DNA of 64,000 nucleotides from Arthrobotrys musiformis (Eukaryota > Ascomycota > Orbiliomycetes > Orbiliales > Orbiliaceae), in contig JAVHJL010000010.1 of the NCBI GenBank assembly GCA_036971715.1, positions 868,001-932,000 on the forward strand, written 5' to 3'. Of the stretch, positions 35,005-47,231 are shown one piece after another; the first letter of the stretch is position 1, and each line of letters begins with the position of its first letter. A program made the translations under genes and the position numbers. The notes under the pieces are model-generated. The model ran no database searches and had not been told where the DNA came from. It saw nothing but the letters and a program-made list of their open reading frames with translations.

Positions 35005-36274
35005 CTATCTGAGGAGGAGGTCCTGCGGGACCTCGCCGCCGAGTTCTTGGACTTGGGCTATTAGGTTTCTTCGGTCTTCTATTGCTTTGCGCATGTGGTC
35101 CACCGCTTTTATACGTTAGTCTTTATTTTTGAGATTATGGAGAAAGAGGGGGGGGTACTTTTTCTTAAAACAATGCTTTCGCTCCTTCCTTGGCCTTCGA
35201 TGCCTGGTACTAGTTCCGTAAGTCTATCGAAGCCGTCTCTTATCTATCGTTTTCACCCATATTAGTTCCCCGTTCTCCCGGCTTCTTAATAATATGGTGA
35301 TGGTAGGTGGAAGGGGGGCATACCGCCATCCGCCTCTTCTGCTCAGAAGCAATGTGATTATTCTTCTTCTCCTCCTCCGTCAACCGCGGTCTCTCCGGCC
35401 TCTTCCCGTCCGCCAGGGACTCCCGCCGTCTACCGTCATTACTCCCCGTATCGTCATCATTACTCGACCCATCGTCCGAATTACTGCCATTATTCGCCGG
35501 AGCATCTTTTCTCCTCCGTTTCTGGGGTTGGTTCAGTTTCGTCTCGAGTTGGTGGGCGCGGTGGTGCGGGGAGTAGTTATCTTCGTCATCTTCTTCGAGG
35601 ATTACGTTAGTATTTGTGGTCATATCCATGTTATCTAAGTAATGCAAAGTGGTTAGGTTTAGATTATATTGCTGCTGGTGATGATGGTGATGGTGATTGT
35701 GGTGCAGGTGGAGGGAATGGTGGGGGTCGAAGACGCCCATGTTCCCTGCTTCGCTGATTAGAATGGCATTGTTGTGAATGCTATTACTATTATTATTATT
35801 ATTACTACTGGTATTATTATTATTATTTATGATGACGTTACTGCTGCTGCTGCTGCTGCTTTTTCTTCTGGAGATTCTTTCGATGTGGGAGGAGGAGGTG
35901 GATGAGGGGGGGTAGTTGTGGCTTAGGAGGATGGACGAAGGTAACGGCAAAGGATTACCCAGTACATCAACGTTACTGCCTCTTTTCTTCCCTGAGGCTC
36001 CTGCTCCTGCTCTACTGCTGCTGTTGAAGTCCATGGGGCTTTGGAGGGTCGGACTGCTGGTGCCTGCGGCGGGGTTTTGGAGGTCGAGGGTGTAGGGATC
36101 CATGAGGGAGGATACGGAGCGGCCTTGTCCTATGCCCATGTTCTCCCAGGCGGCGAGGTCGTGGGAGGAACCCTGGTGGCCGCCGGTGAAGAGGAGCATG
36201 TCTTCTTCGAAGAAGGAGAGGGGGAATTGCTGTTGGTGCAGGTTTGGCGGGGAGAACGGGTGCGGTTGGTCCAT
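35005..36274 (-). CDS. bHLH transcription factor, INO4-like
   Basis: Three exons (36274-35324, 35243-35159, 35105-35005) give 378 residues in frame. The N-terminal 280 residues are low complexity: Asn, Ser and His homopolymers and an acidic patch, with MDQPHPFSPPN at the start. The basic region is EEEKKNNHIASEQKRRMA and helix 1 IRDGFDRLTELVPG. A loop GQGRSESIV and helix 2 VLRKTVDHMRKAIEDRRNL follow, close to the C-terminus. NNHIASEQKRR plus GQGRSE is the pattern of fungal INO4-type factors, which in yeast pair with INO2 to activate phospholipid genes. It probably binds E-box DNA as a heterodimer; the partner and targets here are unknown. Splice sites lie inside the bHLH, typical of the family. 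Confidence 0.85.
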
Positions 36275-37019
36275 CTTGTCCTATTTTATTTCGTTGGAAG
36301 AGCTTTAAATGTCGTATGGTCCAGCGTCGAAGTCGTATATTTCCGTTAAAGAAAAGAGTAAAAAGAGGAAAAGAAATCGCTTTTAAAGATCTTTCTTTTT
36401 TCTTCTTTTCTTCTTTTCTTTTCCCTCTTTTTCACCTCGGTGGATCGAGCGAATGGGAATGGAAAACGCAGGTGTGGGGTGGTGGTGCAGGCTGGAACAA
36501 GGACTGGAAAGAGGACGTGGGATGGGTCCTGTTTTGCGGGGAATTTCTTGCGCTAGCTCGGAAGCGGCCAAACTGGGATTCTCCTGCGACCTGGGAGGTT
36601 AAGCCGATGAGGGTTTCGGTCAGATGAGCTTGCTGTGGACTGAACAGGGAATGTCCTCTTAAACGACTCTTTTCCAAAACCGTTTGCCGAATTTCGTCTT
36701 CGAAAAGGCCCTTGTTTCGAGGGTATAATATAAAGGATGTTATAGATATAAAATCGAGGTATCTCCAGGTCCTTTAATTATAGACAGGCGGTAGACGGTG
36801 TAATATAAAGAAAACCTCAGCGCATGAGATCACCAACCAAAAAGTTCAGACGACCGTTCGATTCTTCCCCTTCTTGTTCGAATTGTGACGAGAAAGTCTA
36901 AGAGGAGGAATATGAGGGACACCCGTGACAGGCGTGGTCCCAAGACAGCAGGTGATGTATATCTATATCTGGAACCAGGGACGTCACCACTTTCCTGCCT
37001 GGGAAAGAAGCAGATGTAT

Positions 37020-37345
37020 TATTCGAGGACACAAGATTGGGGGCAGCAGTAGCAGTAGAGAAGAATAGAATTGGGAAGCAGAGAGAGAGAGGACTACTCG
37101 ATGTAGTAATGTAAGAAATAAGCAGATGTCGAAGGGGCAGCTTGTAGCAGTAGTTGTAGCAGTATAGCAGTAGGAATAGCAGTAATAGTAGTAACAATAG
37201 CAGTAATAGTGATAGTGATAGCGATAGTAGTAATAGCAGTAGTATAGAGATAGTATAGTGATAGAATATAATAGAGAAGGTAGGTAGTATAGTGAGAGTG
37301 TAGTAATAAGAGGTAGAGAGTAGCAGTAGCTATCCGAGGCGTATA
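37020..37345. repeat. AGTAGC/AGTGAT low-complexity run
   Basis: Irregular AGCAGTAGTA, GTAATAG and GTGATAGTGATAG units for about 300 bases, non-coding, upstream of the bHLH gene. A degenerate microsatellite. Confidence 0.7.
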
Positions 37346-38105
37346 ATTATTATACGAGGGATAGTTCAGAGGGATAGTTTATAAGAGAGATAGTTGTAAG
37401 AGAGGGTGTGTATCGTATACCAAACGAATATAAGATACCGTCTATAACAAGATAATTAAATTAAAAAAAAAAGATGAGGATACCGAACAATTATATAATC
37501 TCCATCGACCGAATATAACAAGAAGAGATCGAATGAATGGAATCGAACGAATAGAAAGAGCGTATTATAAACCCCGTCCGAACTGATGATCAGTCTACTC
37601 GACTCAACCTCAACGTACCGACGGCACTAAGCAGAATAACAAAAATACTTGAAACCAATGATACATCGACCAAAAAAAAACGAATAGGAAGGCTGTTTTA
37701 ACATCTGAAATCTGTGGGGAACCCCGGTCCTTTTCTTTTCTTTAATATACAAGTAAATTTTTCCCTGTACGTACGTCTCCATATCAGTTGTTTGCCTTGG
37801 GCCATGGTACTCTCGCTCGCTCAGTTCTGTTGCAAGAATGATGCTATCACATGCGAAAACCCCATGTTCAAGTGCCAAATTTTGGCCTCTGATCGCAGAT
37901 ACATCAACAAAAACAGTGTAAGAAAAAAATACAAAAAAATCCTCAAACCGTTTTTCCCGAGCCGCAGAGTAATTAAGGTACCAGAGAACCAGAGAAAAAC
38001 TAAACCGGTTTTGGAGTAACTAGATCCCAATTGCATTTTTCTCGCAATGGTTTCCCGAAATGTAGGGTTATTGTGGTACGCACGAGCTTTTCGAACGACC
38101 TTGAG

Positions 38106-38137
38106 CCTAGCTAGGCCTTCGAGGGGGCCCAGCTAGG
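38106..38137. repeat. Short perfect-but-one inverted repeat (hairpin)
   Basis: Arms CCTAGCTAGGCC (38106-38117) and GGCCCAGCTAGG (38126-38137) pair at 11 of 12 positions around the eight-base loop TTCGAGGG. It is GC-rich against an AT-rich background and lies between genes. It could be a transcript-end structure or part of a small palindromic element. Confidence 0.6.
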
Positions 38138-38886
38138 CCCCATAATGAGGCCTATAACTGGGGGAAGATTACTAAGGGCGGCTACGTCTTGTATGTAAGT
38201 ATGTAAAGTCTGAAGCCCTCGAAGCTCCGTGCGCAAAAATTACAATTGCATTCTTCCATACGCTCGCGCTCTAGAACCTGAGAAAAATGCAGGGCTGTAA
38301 GCGGGAAACGGCATCTATACGGACCTGGCGGTTTGTCTCGACTCATGTTTCTGCATTTACTTCCTAAAAGAATCGCACATTCCACGCAAATCTAATATAT
38401 ACAGATATGCCCTCTAGGTAGCTACAGACAGTGAGGTAATAATATACAGTATATACAATAGTTATCCCGTTTTCTATTTCTTTTTAAGCCTTGTTAATAT
38501 GGATTATCTTCCTTTCATCCGTAAACTTCCGCCCGTATTTTTTTTCTATTTTTTTTAATTAACTTACCCGTTAACCTCGAAACTCGTCCCTCGGTATATT
38601 CGATTTTCGATCTTCGTCTGGTTTTCGACCCCGGCTTTGTCGGCCACGGTACCTTGGGTACTAGGGTAGCTAGCTAGGTAAGTAAGGTACCAGCGGTACC
38701 GAAGAGCAATGGATATTTTTTACGATCTCATGCTTTTTTCTCCCTTCCTCTATTGCTCGATATTATTTTTTCCCCAACAGAATTTTCGTAGATTTTTCTT
38801 TCCAGAAGCATGAAAAGAAGCTCATGATATTAATTTTTCAACCACGGGAAGCTGGCTTGCAAGGAAGATTTTTTTTCTTTCTTCCT

Positions 38887-40343
38887 TCACTGGTATTCCT
38901 CTTCCATCCGCACGAGCTTCTGGTATACCCCCTCCACCCCCTCCGCCGTCTTCTTCACATACCCCCCTCCCTCCCAAACGTCCCACCCCACCTCCCCACC
39001 ATCCACCTCATTCTGCCCAATAACCACAATAACGTTATACCCCGCGCTCTTCGCCTCCCGAATCGCTTTATTCAATCCCAAATTCCTCTCCTCCAAATCC
39101 ACAAAAAACGTCCTCTTCCCCATCACCTGTCTTTTCTCCCCCTTAACCACACCGGCGAGCACATCCCTCGTCTTCTCCGCGAAGGATAGAATCTGTGGAG
39201 TATTTGCGACGGGAATAACCTTAACTTGCCTCGGACTCATCCAGAACGGCCAGCGCTTTTGGTACTTTTCGATCAAGAGGGCCATGAATCTCTCCAAACT
39301 TCCAAAAATCGCACGGTGGATTATCACCGGTGTTTCCTCTTTCCCTCCTGCTCCTTGATTATTGATGGAGGAATCGTAGGTAAGTTCGAATTTCTGGGGG
39401 AGTTGGAAATCTAATTGTACGGTGGCGGTTTGATGTTCCTTCCCCTGTCCGTCGACGAGTATGACATCGATCTTTGGCCCGTAGAATGCTCCGTCGCCTT
39501 CGTTGATTTTCCAGTCCCTCCCCGTGGCGTCGAGACTGGTCTTTAAAGCCTCCTCGGCAGCATCCCAGTCGCTTAAGGAGCCCATATACTTCTCCGGCCG
39601 TGTGGATAATAAAAACTTGTAATTCGATAGAGAGAAAACGGAGTAGACCGTTTCGATCATTGATAGCGTAGCACTGATTTCGGCAGCGATCTGATCGCGA
39701 CGGCAGAAGATATGTGCGTCGTCTTGATGGAACCGGCGGACGCGGGTTAATCCCGTCAATGCAGAGCGTATCTCATCTCTACCACCATTAGCCATCAATT
39801 AAATACACCTTTAAAAAAAAAAAAAAAATCGTAAAAATACCTATGCAACGGCGCAAACTCCGCAAACCTCAGCGGTAAATCCGCCCACCCGTGCGTCCTA
39901 ACTTTATACAGCAAGCAATGTCCCGGACAATTCATCGGTTTGAGACTATAACCCCCCTCATCCCCATCCTTCTTCCCGCTGGAAACCCTAAACATATCCT
40001 CCCGGAAATTCTGCATATGCCCGGACTTCTCCCATAACTCATCGCTAAACACCGTCGGCGTGATGACCTCCTGGAATCCATAGAGCGAGTACTGTGCCCT
40101 CAAAAACTCCACGAGGCGGTTAAACACCCTCGTCCCGTGGGGGAGGAAGAATGGTGCCCCCGGGGAGTATTTTAGCGTCGAATATAACCCCGTTTGTGTC
40201 GCTATGGCGTGGTGGAGGGTTTTATTCGTCGGCTGGTCGGATGGCGGGGCATCTTGTAGACGTGTGGAGGTTGTGAAGGTGCGGAGGGGTAGTCTTGATG
40301 GGAGGAGTCGGAGGGTGGGGAGGGGTAGTTTTAGACGCTTCAT
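38887..40343 (-). CDS. mst1: Mitochondrial threonyl-tRNA synthetase (Mst1-like)
   Basis: Charges mitochondrial tRNA-Thr. Two exons (40343-39841 and 39778-38887) give 464 residues, the length of yeast Mst1. The N-terminus is rich in Arg/Leu/Ser/Thr without acids (MKRLKLPLPTLRLLPSRLPL), a mitochondrial targeting peptide. The protein lacks the TGS and editing domains of the cytosolic enzyme. Class II features are present: KPMNCPGHCLLY, ADLPLRFAEFAPLHR (rejoined across the intron as HRDEIRSALTGL), RRFHQDDAHIFC, and VIIHRAIFGSLERF. The three expected zinc ligands (Cys in MNCP, His in DDAH, His in IIHR) are present. The anticodon-binding domain follows (VKVIPV to NVIVVIGQNE). The intron contains a 16-base poly-A/T run. 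Confidence 0.95.
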
Positions 40344-41181
40344 TGTTGGGAATGGGGTTGAGGTTTTTTATATTCGCGCCCCGACAAGAGATTTATAGCA
40401 AGCGGCCAAGGTTCGTTTAAGCATCCCAACTTTATCGTAGACCGGATACCAATACTACTGGCGACTACCAAAACCACTTCTACTTAACTTCATTAAATTC
40501 AGTGAAGACCTCACAAATCTTATAAAAAAAAATCCCATTTTTTTGTTCGTTATTTAAATACCAATAATCCTCAACATAAAATCCAAAAAAAAGCCAGTCT
40601 ATCGATTCCAAATAACCTAAAAACCCATCCACCACAAAAAAGGATATATAACTTCCAACCAAACAAGCGGATAGGAAATAAACTAAAACTCCAGGTATTG
40701 CTCCATCGAAAAATTCCAAGTATATAAAAAGGGCTCAGGGTGTATAATCTGCTTCAAAAAGAAAATTACAAAATGTTCATTTTTGTTCTCCAGTCGAATC
40801 GAGTCGCTCCATTGCTAAAGGGGTCGGAAAGGGAAAGGGAATAGGGTATAAGCCGAGGATGAGGGCCTTGCGTGTGCGTGTATATCTAAGTAAGAAGGGA
40901 AATAGTCCAAGTAAGCAACAGGCAAAAGACGGTCGAATAGGGAAAATAGGGCGCCGTGAAAGAATATAAAAAGCGGTTGAAAAAAAGGTGTCCAAAGAAG
41001 CCGCGCAAATGAAACCCGTTTGAAAGAAGCTGTCGAAATCAGTTCAAAAAGTCCACAAGAAAAAGGAAAAAGAAAGGGAAAGGGAAAAAAGCCTCCAAGC
41101 ACCCGCATAACTCCCAGTAGATGGTACAATCTTTAGTATATCAGATAAAGAAAAGAAACGAAAAAGGAGAGAAAAAGGAGA
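40344..41181. other. Intergenic region
   Basis: About 840 bp between the start of the mitochondrial ThrRS gene and the stop of the next minus-strand gene. It is A-rich in the 3' flank and has no supportable ORF. Confidence 0.5.
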
Positions 41182-41808
41182 CTACTCTCGCGCGAAACCG
41201 AAAAGCTGCTCGGCCTGACGAAACTGCTGGTGGATTCTGAGCGCCGTAGCCGTAGCATGGCTCTGCATGGCCGCCTGCTGCAGACTCTCTTGCAAAGCCA
41301 GCCTATCCGCCTCCTTCAGCATGTTCTCCATCTCCTCCCTGCCCAGGGAGTAAGGGGAAATTCCATCGAACTCCTGCTCCTTCTCCTTTAGAGCCTCTCG
41401 TTTCATCTCCTGCACTTGCTCCCACGTCGGAATATCATCCCCTGTCGTATCCTCTATCACTATCCCTATCTTTTTCTCATACGCCCGTCGTTCTTTCAAA
41501 GTTCCCCACCAGGTAACCACGCTGTCGACTTCGCTCTCGCTGAGTCCCAGATAATCGATTGCCTTGAAAAAACTCCTGTGCCACGGCCATCTCGACAGCC
41601 TCGCCCGGATCTTCTCGTTATGGTAGTCGAATCCCGGGTACATCTTCTCAAGATCTGAGCCTTCGTTGCCGTAGAAGGATGATACTTCGTGCTTTAACTC
41701 GGTAACGAGGGTTGAAACAATCTGGTCCCATTGGACCACGTCGTCGTCTGCGTTGCGCTTCATCATCCGCGAGTGGATGGCTTGGTGGATTTGGCGGCGG
41801 CCAACCAT
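41182..41808 (-). CDS. Conserved fungal protein of unknown function
   Basis: A single exon. I choose the ATG at 41808 (MVGRRQIHQAIHSRMMKR, 208 residues). The open frame extends 31 codons upstream to 41901, and the longer product looks less natural. The middle has RLSRWPWHRSFFKAIDYLGL, then SEVDSVVTWWGTLKERRAYEK and an acidic DTTGDDIP, then an Ala/Glu/Lys-rich helical C-terminus that probably forms a coiled coil (AMQSHATATALRIHQQFRQ). The pattern WPWHRxFFxAxDxLGLxE with WxGT and DTTGD recalls a widespread filamentous-ascomycete family without known function. There is no signal peptide or membrane segment, so it is soluble and intracellular. Confidence 0.75.
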   Translation of the reverse strand: MVGRRQIHQAIHSRMMKRNADDDVVQWDQIVSTLVTELKHEVSSFYGNEGSDLEKMYPGFDYHNEKIRARLSRWPWHRSFFKAIDYLGLSESEVDSVVTWWGTLKERRAYEKKIGIVIEDTTGDDIPTWEQVQEMKREALKEKEQEFDGISPYSLGREEMENMLKEADRLALQESLQQAAMQSHATATALRIHQQFRQAEQLFGFARE

Positions 41809-44800
41809 TTTTGGTAGTTTACTGCTTTTGACCGACCTTAAACTCTTTTTATAGAATAAGCTCAAATTGGTTGTGTAGATGAGATGGGTTCTGGCTTTCA
41901 ACCTCGAGGGCGGTTTTTAACTAATTTTTTTGAACCAGTTCCTGATCCCCCTGAGTTAAATTAGATCTCCCGTGAGAATAGGATTTCAAGGCCAGTCGAA
42001 GGTCTTGTGATTGTGATAAAATCGGGATTTAGTGCCTAGAAAGGTGTTGTCTCTTTCGGGAAGCAGGCGATGTTTCCAGGTTTCGTTTTTTCTTAGTTAT
42101 TGCAGGTGACAGAACTGAACCGAACTGGACTGAACTGGGGCGGATATTTCGTTTATCGGAACGCCTCGAAAAGCCGGATGTCGTTGATATCAACCGTTGA
42201 TGTTCCTGTAGAAAGGAAAAAGAACGATGTCGCGGGTAATATAAATATTTTAGTAATCTGGTCTCCTCCTCCTGTTTATTTTTTTTCTTTTCTGAATTAT
42301 TGTGCTCGATTTCTTTCAAAACTGGATTCCGGCCCCAGTTGGTTGTTCCCTTTTTTTTCTTCTTCTCCCCGTTTGAACAATATGTTCTCTCAGTTGCTCT
42401 CCACCGGCTCGGTTTGACTAGTTAGCTTGAGTGGCACGCAAGGGCAGGTCTCCACCACGGCGTGAGCTCGAGATTTTTTGAGGCCGAAGTCCGATAAACC
42501 CAAAAATCCAACGATGTAGAAGAACAGGTAGAAAGGAAGATGGAAGGATAAATATAAAGTTCAGGCGGGAATCCTTCCGACTTTAAATCCCTTCTACTCT
42601 TTCTGTTCCAAACAGAGCTCTCCTCCTGATCTAACTGGTTTTTTTCCGGGATATTTTCGTGGTGTCGTATTTTTCCGAATGGTGTTTTTGGGCAGGATAC
42701 TGTGTCAGTACACCCTGATCGATGACGAGATGGCGTTTTTTGGGTGTCTGACTGCTTAGCAGCCCTTGGAGGGTTTTTGGTGTTTTGGTGGGTAGTTCCG
42801 AGTGACAAAGTGATCGAGTCGACGGGGATTGAATAAATAAAAAATAAAAAATAAAAAATAATGGAATGAAACTGTATGTTTTTGTTTATGTAATGAATAG
42901 ATAACGGTGGAGTTATTGTGACACCCACCAGACAGACAGCCTCTCTCTTTCGTTCGGTTTGTGAAGCAGGGTTGGTTGGTTGGTTGATATACGAAAGGAT
43001 GAGCAAAGTTGCTGCTACACGGGGCAGGATTTTCTGAGGATTGAAAGGGAAGAAGAAAGAGGAATGAAACGGGATTTCACGATTTAGTTATAATTCTCGA
43101 GGCGGTGTGTTTTTTTCTTCTTTTTTGTTTCGAGGCTGTATGTTTTCGCCTTTTTGATGAATTTACCGACGGACCGGGAAGATGAGATGGGAAGAGCAAT
43201 CAATCAAGTTAATCAAGATGGTTGAGAGGATTTCTAATTCAGTTTCGGAACCAGAACGAAAACAAAAAGTCAAAAGCCAAAAAGAAAAAAGGTGAAACCG
43301 AACGACAACTGCTGGACTGGTTTTTTAATATTTCTGGCCTGGGTATTGATATATAAGCAAGGTTGACGTCGGAGGTGTATACGTAAGTAAGCAATATGTA
43401 TATATATAGCGTCAAAACCGTCGTAGGAGATGGAGTAGTCGAGATAGGGTGGTCGAGATGAAGTAATTATAGTTCGAAAAGCCCGTTTGTGATATGATAT
43501 GATATGACAGATGTTATATATTTTTCTTGTTATCGTTGCATCGTCATCATCACACAAGCGCACAGGCTCAGAGGATGTAATGCATTCGACGTTTTGAAGG
43601 TGCAGCTGATTCCTTTTTTTTTCTTCGATGCGACTGGGGGAGGAGGGAGGCCGGGGGCTATTAAAGAGGTTGGTTTGCAAGAGCCCAGTGCTGTACCGTG
43701 CGGGTTATCCTTGCACCAGATAAATTCCGTCTTGCCTGATTCTTCCTCCTTCGAATCTCTCCCTCGATCGCTCTTGATATGATACAGCTGGTATTTTGGT
43801 GTTTCCTTCTTGCGATTTTGCCAAAGATAAATTAAGGCTCTCGAACTCGAGGTTGACTTGGAACGAGTGTTAGAATTATCCTAGGCTTCGTTAGCGGAAT
43901 TATTAATGACAGTTAGCTAGTCAATCAGTTAGTTCGCATGTATCGAATCGACGATGCAACATTGAGAGCTCCGAAGGAGTATTCCGTTTCGGTTCCTTTT
44001 CCAAACAATGGGAGAGAGAAATAACCCGCCCACCGCGCTAAGTTATTTAATATAATACAATACCGACAAGGTTAGCAACTGTGGGGGAGAGCAAAGAGGA
44101 ATTGAATCCAAAAATGAGGGGCAGCCTTGCTTTTTCCTCCCTCCTTCTTTTTTTTTCCTTTCCGTTCTTTCTTAGACTTTTGAGGTCCAAACGGGCTGGA
44201 TCATATGGTGCTTCGTCAGTAGCTCACAAACGAGGGTCATGTCATCTCTTCTCAATTTAATCCTTGGTTAGCCTTTTCGCTCGTAACTAGTGCTTTCCGC
44301 TTATCATCCGAGGCGGCTGCTGGTGCCATACATATCGTTTCCTTTTCGTTATGTTTAGAATTATCAATAATGTATGTATGCATCATGCACAGAATCGAAC
44401 GAAAGTGCTCTAGGTTTATTCTTGGAAGACCCGATAACAAGGGGCCTTTCTGCGGTTGTTCTTGCCCGTTTTTCCTAGTTGGTAACCGGCATGGTAAACG
44501 GTTCAAACTCGATTCGATGCTTGCGAGAAAGCATGATACGAGACGACACGAGGCCGGCCGGACGGACTCCCAAAACGGATTCCCTGCTTTTTTCTAATCA
44601 GTGCTTGTTCGCCCTTGAAATCAAAAAATATCGCAAATCTCCAAAAATAAAGTGAGAGATCGAGAGAGATGATGGTGATGACATACATTCATATTGCACC
44701 GCCCGCTCAGTCCCATGGATTCCAGTTAGCTAGTTGGATTCGATTAAAAAGCGGGGCGGACCCGGTAACAAACAGAGCACCAGCATTTTTTTGCATTCCG

Positions 44801-45616
44801 TTTCATCTTGAGAGTGTCGGAATTTCGGACCAGATTGCAGATTTCTTCGAACTTAGCTCATCTTCAGTTAGTTGCTTGTTAGTATAGTCAGTTAGTTAGG
44901 GTCATGCAAGCGGGGTTTGGAGTCGAGGATGATGCGATGTCGCTATCATGAACCAGAAGTTAACTGAACCGACCAGGTCGGGTTCACCTAGTCTATCCAT
45001 GGGATGAAATCAGAAATCAGAAGACTACGAATTAAAACAGGATGGCAGCCTATATTTCAATACCTCGCCCGAATCAACTATCAACAACGACCCGTCTACA
45101 GAATAAATACTAATACCCACACATGCAAAAAAAAAAAAAAAAAAACCTGCATTTACGGTCGACAGTCCCAAAGTCAGGTTCGGTGCAAGCTCGAGGTGGG
45201 AAAAAAAGAGGGCTCGAGCTTTCCCCTGTTCGTTATTTCGTCACGGGCCAACTGCAGAAACCCTGCGCTGGGCGAGCTTAAAGCAAGGCGCATGCAGCTG
45301 GGTGGACCATTTCGCTCGCCTGGCTAAACGGCCTGTCTGGGCATTTGCCACGGACGTAATTGTTTCCATACCTCCCAGCGCTCACGGGACGAACATACGA
45401 TCCATCGATTGTGAAATTATATTGGGACTGTGGGCAGCACAAGGCAGCAGGTAATATAGCGAATCTCAGAAAAAAGGGCATTTCTATTGCATAACTTTTC
45501 TCTAGAATACCACAAGTAACAAAGCCCCATCGACCAATTTAATGTTATTGGATCCATCCAGGAGAAAAAAAGGTCATCTGGGATATCCCCTATGCCCGAC
45601 AGGTAAAGAATATCAT
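41809..45616. other. Long intergenic region
   Basis: About 3.8 kb without a supportable gene. The flanking gene at 41182-41808 is transcribed away to the left and Rpn13 ends at 45617, so much of this must be promoter or leader of the left gene plus an Rpn13 3' flank. It holds T- and A-rich homopolymers, an AAAAAT tandem run (42836-42862), a 19-base poly-A (45127-45146) and pyrimidine tracts. The frame at 42422-43006 is long but compositionally poor and has no domain. Confidence 0.5.
42836..42862. repeat. AAAAAT/AAATAAAA short tandem repeat
   Basis: Four imperfect copies of a seven-base AAAAAAT unit in a row, an AT microsatellite in non-coding sequence. Confidence 0.7.
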
Positions 45617-47231
45617 TCACGACATCTGCGTATCTCCCTCATCATCCTCCTTCTCCGCCTCCTTCTTCACACTCGACACAAATATCTCCACCCCGCCTTG
45701 CGTCCCTGCATTCTCCAAATCCAACTTAACCCCCAAACTCTCAGCGACCCCTCTCAACCCCCCTTCTCTCAACGCAACAGTCAACATCGCCGTCGCCTGC
45801 GAAAACTGCGGACTATGCAGCACCTTCCTCAGCAATTCCTTCTCCTGGTACTCAGTATTAACATCTGCCGTCAACGCGGGTGGTAGATTCGCCAGTAACT
45901 TTTGACGGATAGCTTTGGATTCTAGGATTGTGGTTGTGACATTCGGTTGGAGTAGACTCGGGAGGGTGAGGAAGCCCTGAGGTTTTGAGCTGGAACCTGA
46001 GGCGCCACCGGGGATGGAGATGCCGCGTATTAAACTTGCGACGTCGAATTGCGGTTGTTCTTCGGTGGTTGTTGCACTTGGCTGAGGTTCACTTCTAGAT
46101 TGAGTAGAATGCGATATGTAAGCTTATGTATATTTCTTTGATGCTAAAAGTGACATAGTAGAAAAAGAAAAAAGAGGAAAGCAAAATAAAATCAAAATGG
46201 TGACGATGCCGCCTGCTTCTTTAATCAACCAACCCGCTGGTCCCACATAGACGCTTGTAATATCATGATTTTTTGTGTCGTCTGTCATCGTCCAGCGTTT
46301 CACCGCCCGTCTACCAAGCCCTTTCCCCACCATTTCCAAACTACAAAGCATCTGTAGACCAGAGATTCAAGGCGAAAGGACAAACATACGGGTATATATT
46401 CTGGGGAGCAAGAAATGTTGAAAAAAAACTTATGGGTGGAATACCAGGAATTTGTATTCTCTATTCATTGCTTCTGTTTTTTTTTTTTGTTTTCTTTCTT
46501 TCTTTCCATGGTAGATAGCATAGTAAGGGCAAACGATAGGACCTACGCTCGACCACCATCTGCACCCCCTCGCCTGCTACTCTCTCCAGCGCCTGGAGCC
46601 GCCTCGTCGTCGATTTCCATGAGCTCGTCGTCGCCAACAAGGGCGCTTAAATCGCCACCGGACTGGATTAACCTATTCCACCGAACCCAGTCAGCACACA
46701 CCCAACGAGATAGTATATAGACAAACAAAAAACCCACTGATCGATCTTCCTAGCTACCAATCGGTCCTTCCGTGTGTGTTCAGAAGCACTAATGCTGTCG
46801 TCGTTCTTCGTCTGCCACCAGAACAGATGTCTCTGATCGCTGCTCTGGAACTTCAGCACGCATATTCGGCCGTCGTCGGGGCCGGCATTGTAGGGAACGA
46901 AACTGGCGTCGCCGGGGAATACGATCAGGTCGAATTCTTCACCTTCGACGGTGTGGCCACGGCGGGGGATCCATTTGAAATGGAGGAGCTCTAATCGTTG
47001 TTAGATCTTGATAAGGATGGATAGAGGGCCAGTGGAAGGTTACCCTCATCTATTGAGAGTTCGAGGCGAATCTCGCCGGGGACGTTGGATGGAACATAGC
47101 GGGTTGGGTTCTCGGGCTGTTTATGGCAGTATCGATTAGCTGATTTCGTGGGGTTGGGATCATTTGTATTTGCAGGAAGCACGTACGTCGCGGATACAGC
47201 GCCCGGCTTTAACTGTTAGTAGATTATCCAT
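45617..47231 (-). CDS. rpn13: Proteasome ubiquitin receptor Rpn13 (ADRM1)
   Basis: 26S proteasome subunit that binds ubiquitin and recruits the deubiquitinase UCH37 where present. Five exons (47231-47187, 47116-47044, 46990-46738, 46672-46547, 46094-45617) give 324 residues. The N-terminal PRU domain starts MDNLLTVKAGRCIRDPENP. It continues with ELLHFKWIPRRGHTVEGEEFDL and then GRICVLKFQSSDQRHLFWWQ, the ADRM1 pattern. An acidic linker LVGDDELMEIDDEAAPGAG leads to the DEUBAD region (ALTADVNTEYQEKELLRKVL, then LREGGLRGVAESLG), ending in an acidic tail. The third intron has a clear CTGAC branch site. The last intron is long (452 nt) and could conceal a small exon, although the phases fit without one. 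The start is a short first exon, as expected for the family. Confidence 0.9.

Larger units (their letters stand above)
36275..38886. other. Long intergenic region upstream of the bHLH gene
   Basis: About 2.6 kb without a supportable gene. It contains T/C-rich tracts next to the bHLH start (36360-36440) and a low-complexity run (37020-37345). A strong inverted repeat lies at 38106-38137, and a cluster of GGTACC and TAGCTAGG words at 38648-38700. A long upstream region is common for regulatory genes in fungi and may hold a long 5' leader. Confidence 0.5.

Noticed and set aside
38824..39189. Plus-strand frame of 121 residues rich in Pro/Leu
   Set aside because: Antisense shadow of the mitochondrial threonyl-tRNA synthetase.
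42422..43006. Minus-strand frame of 194 residues in the long gap before Rpn13
   Set aside because: Composition of a non-coding shadow frame (runs of Ser/Pro/Thr with no domain); no exon context.
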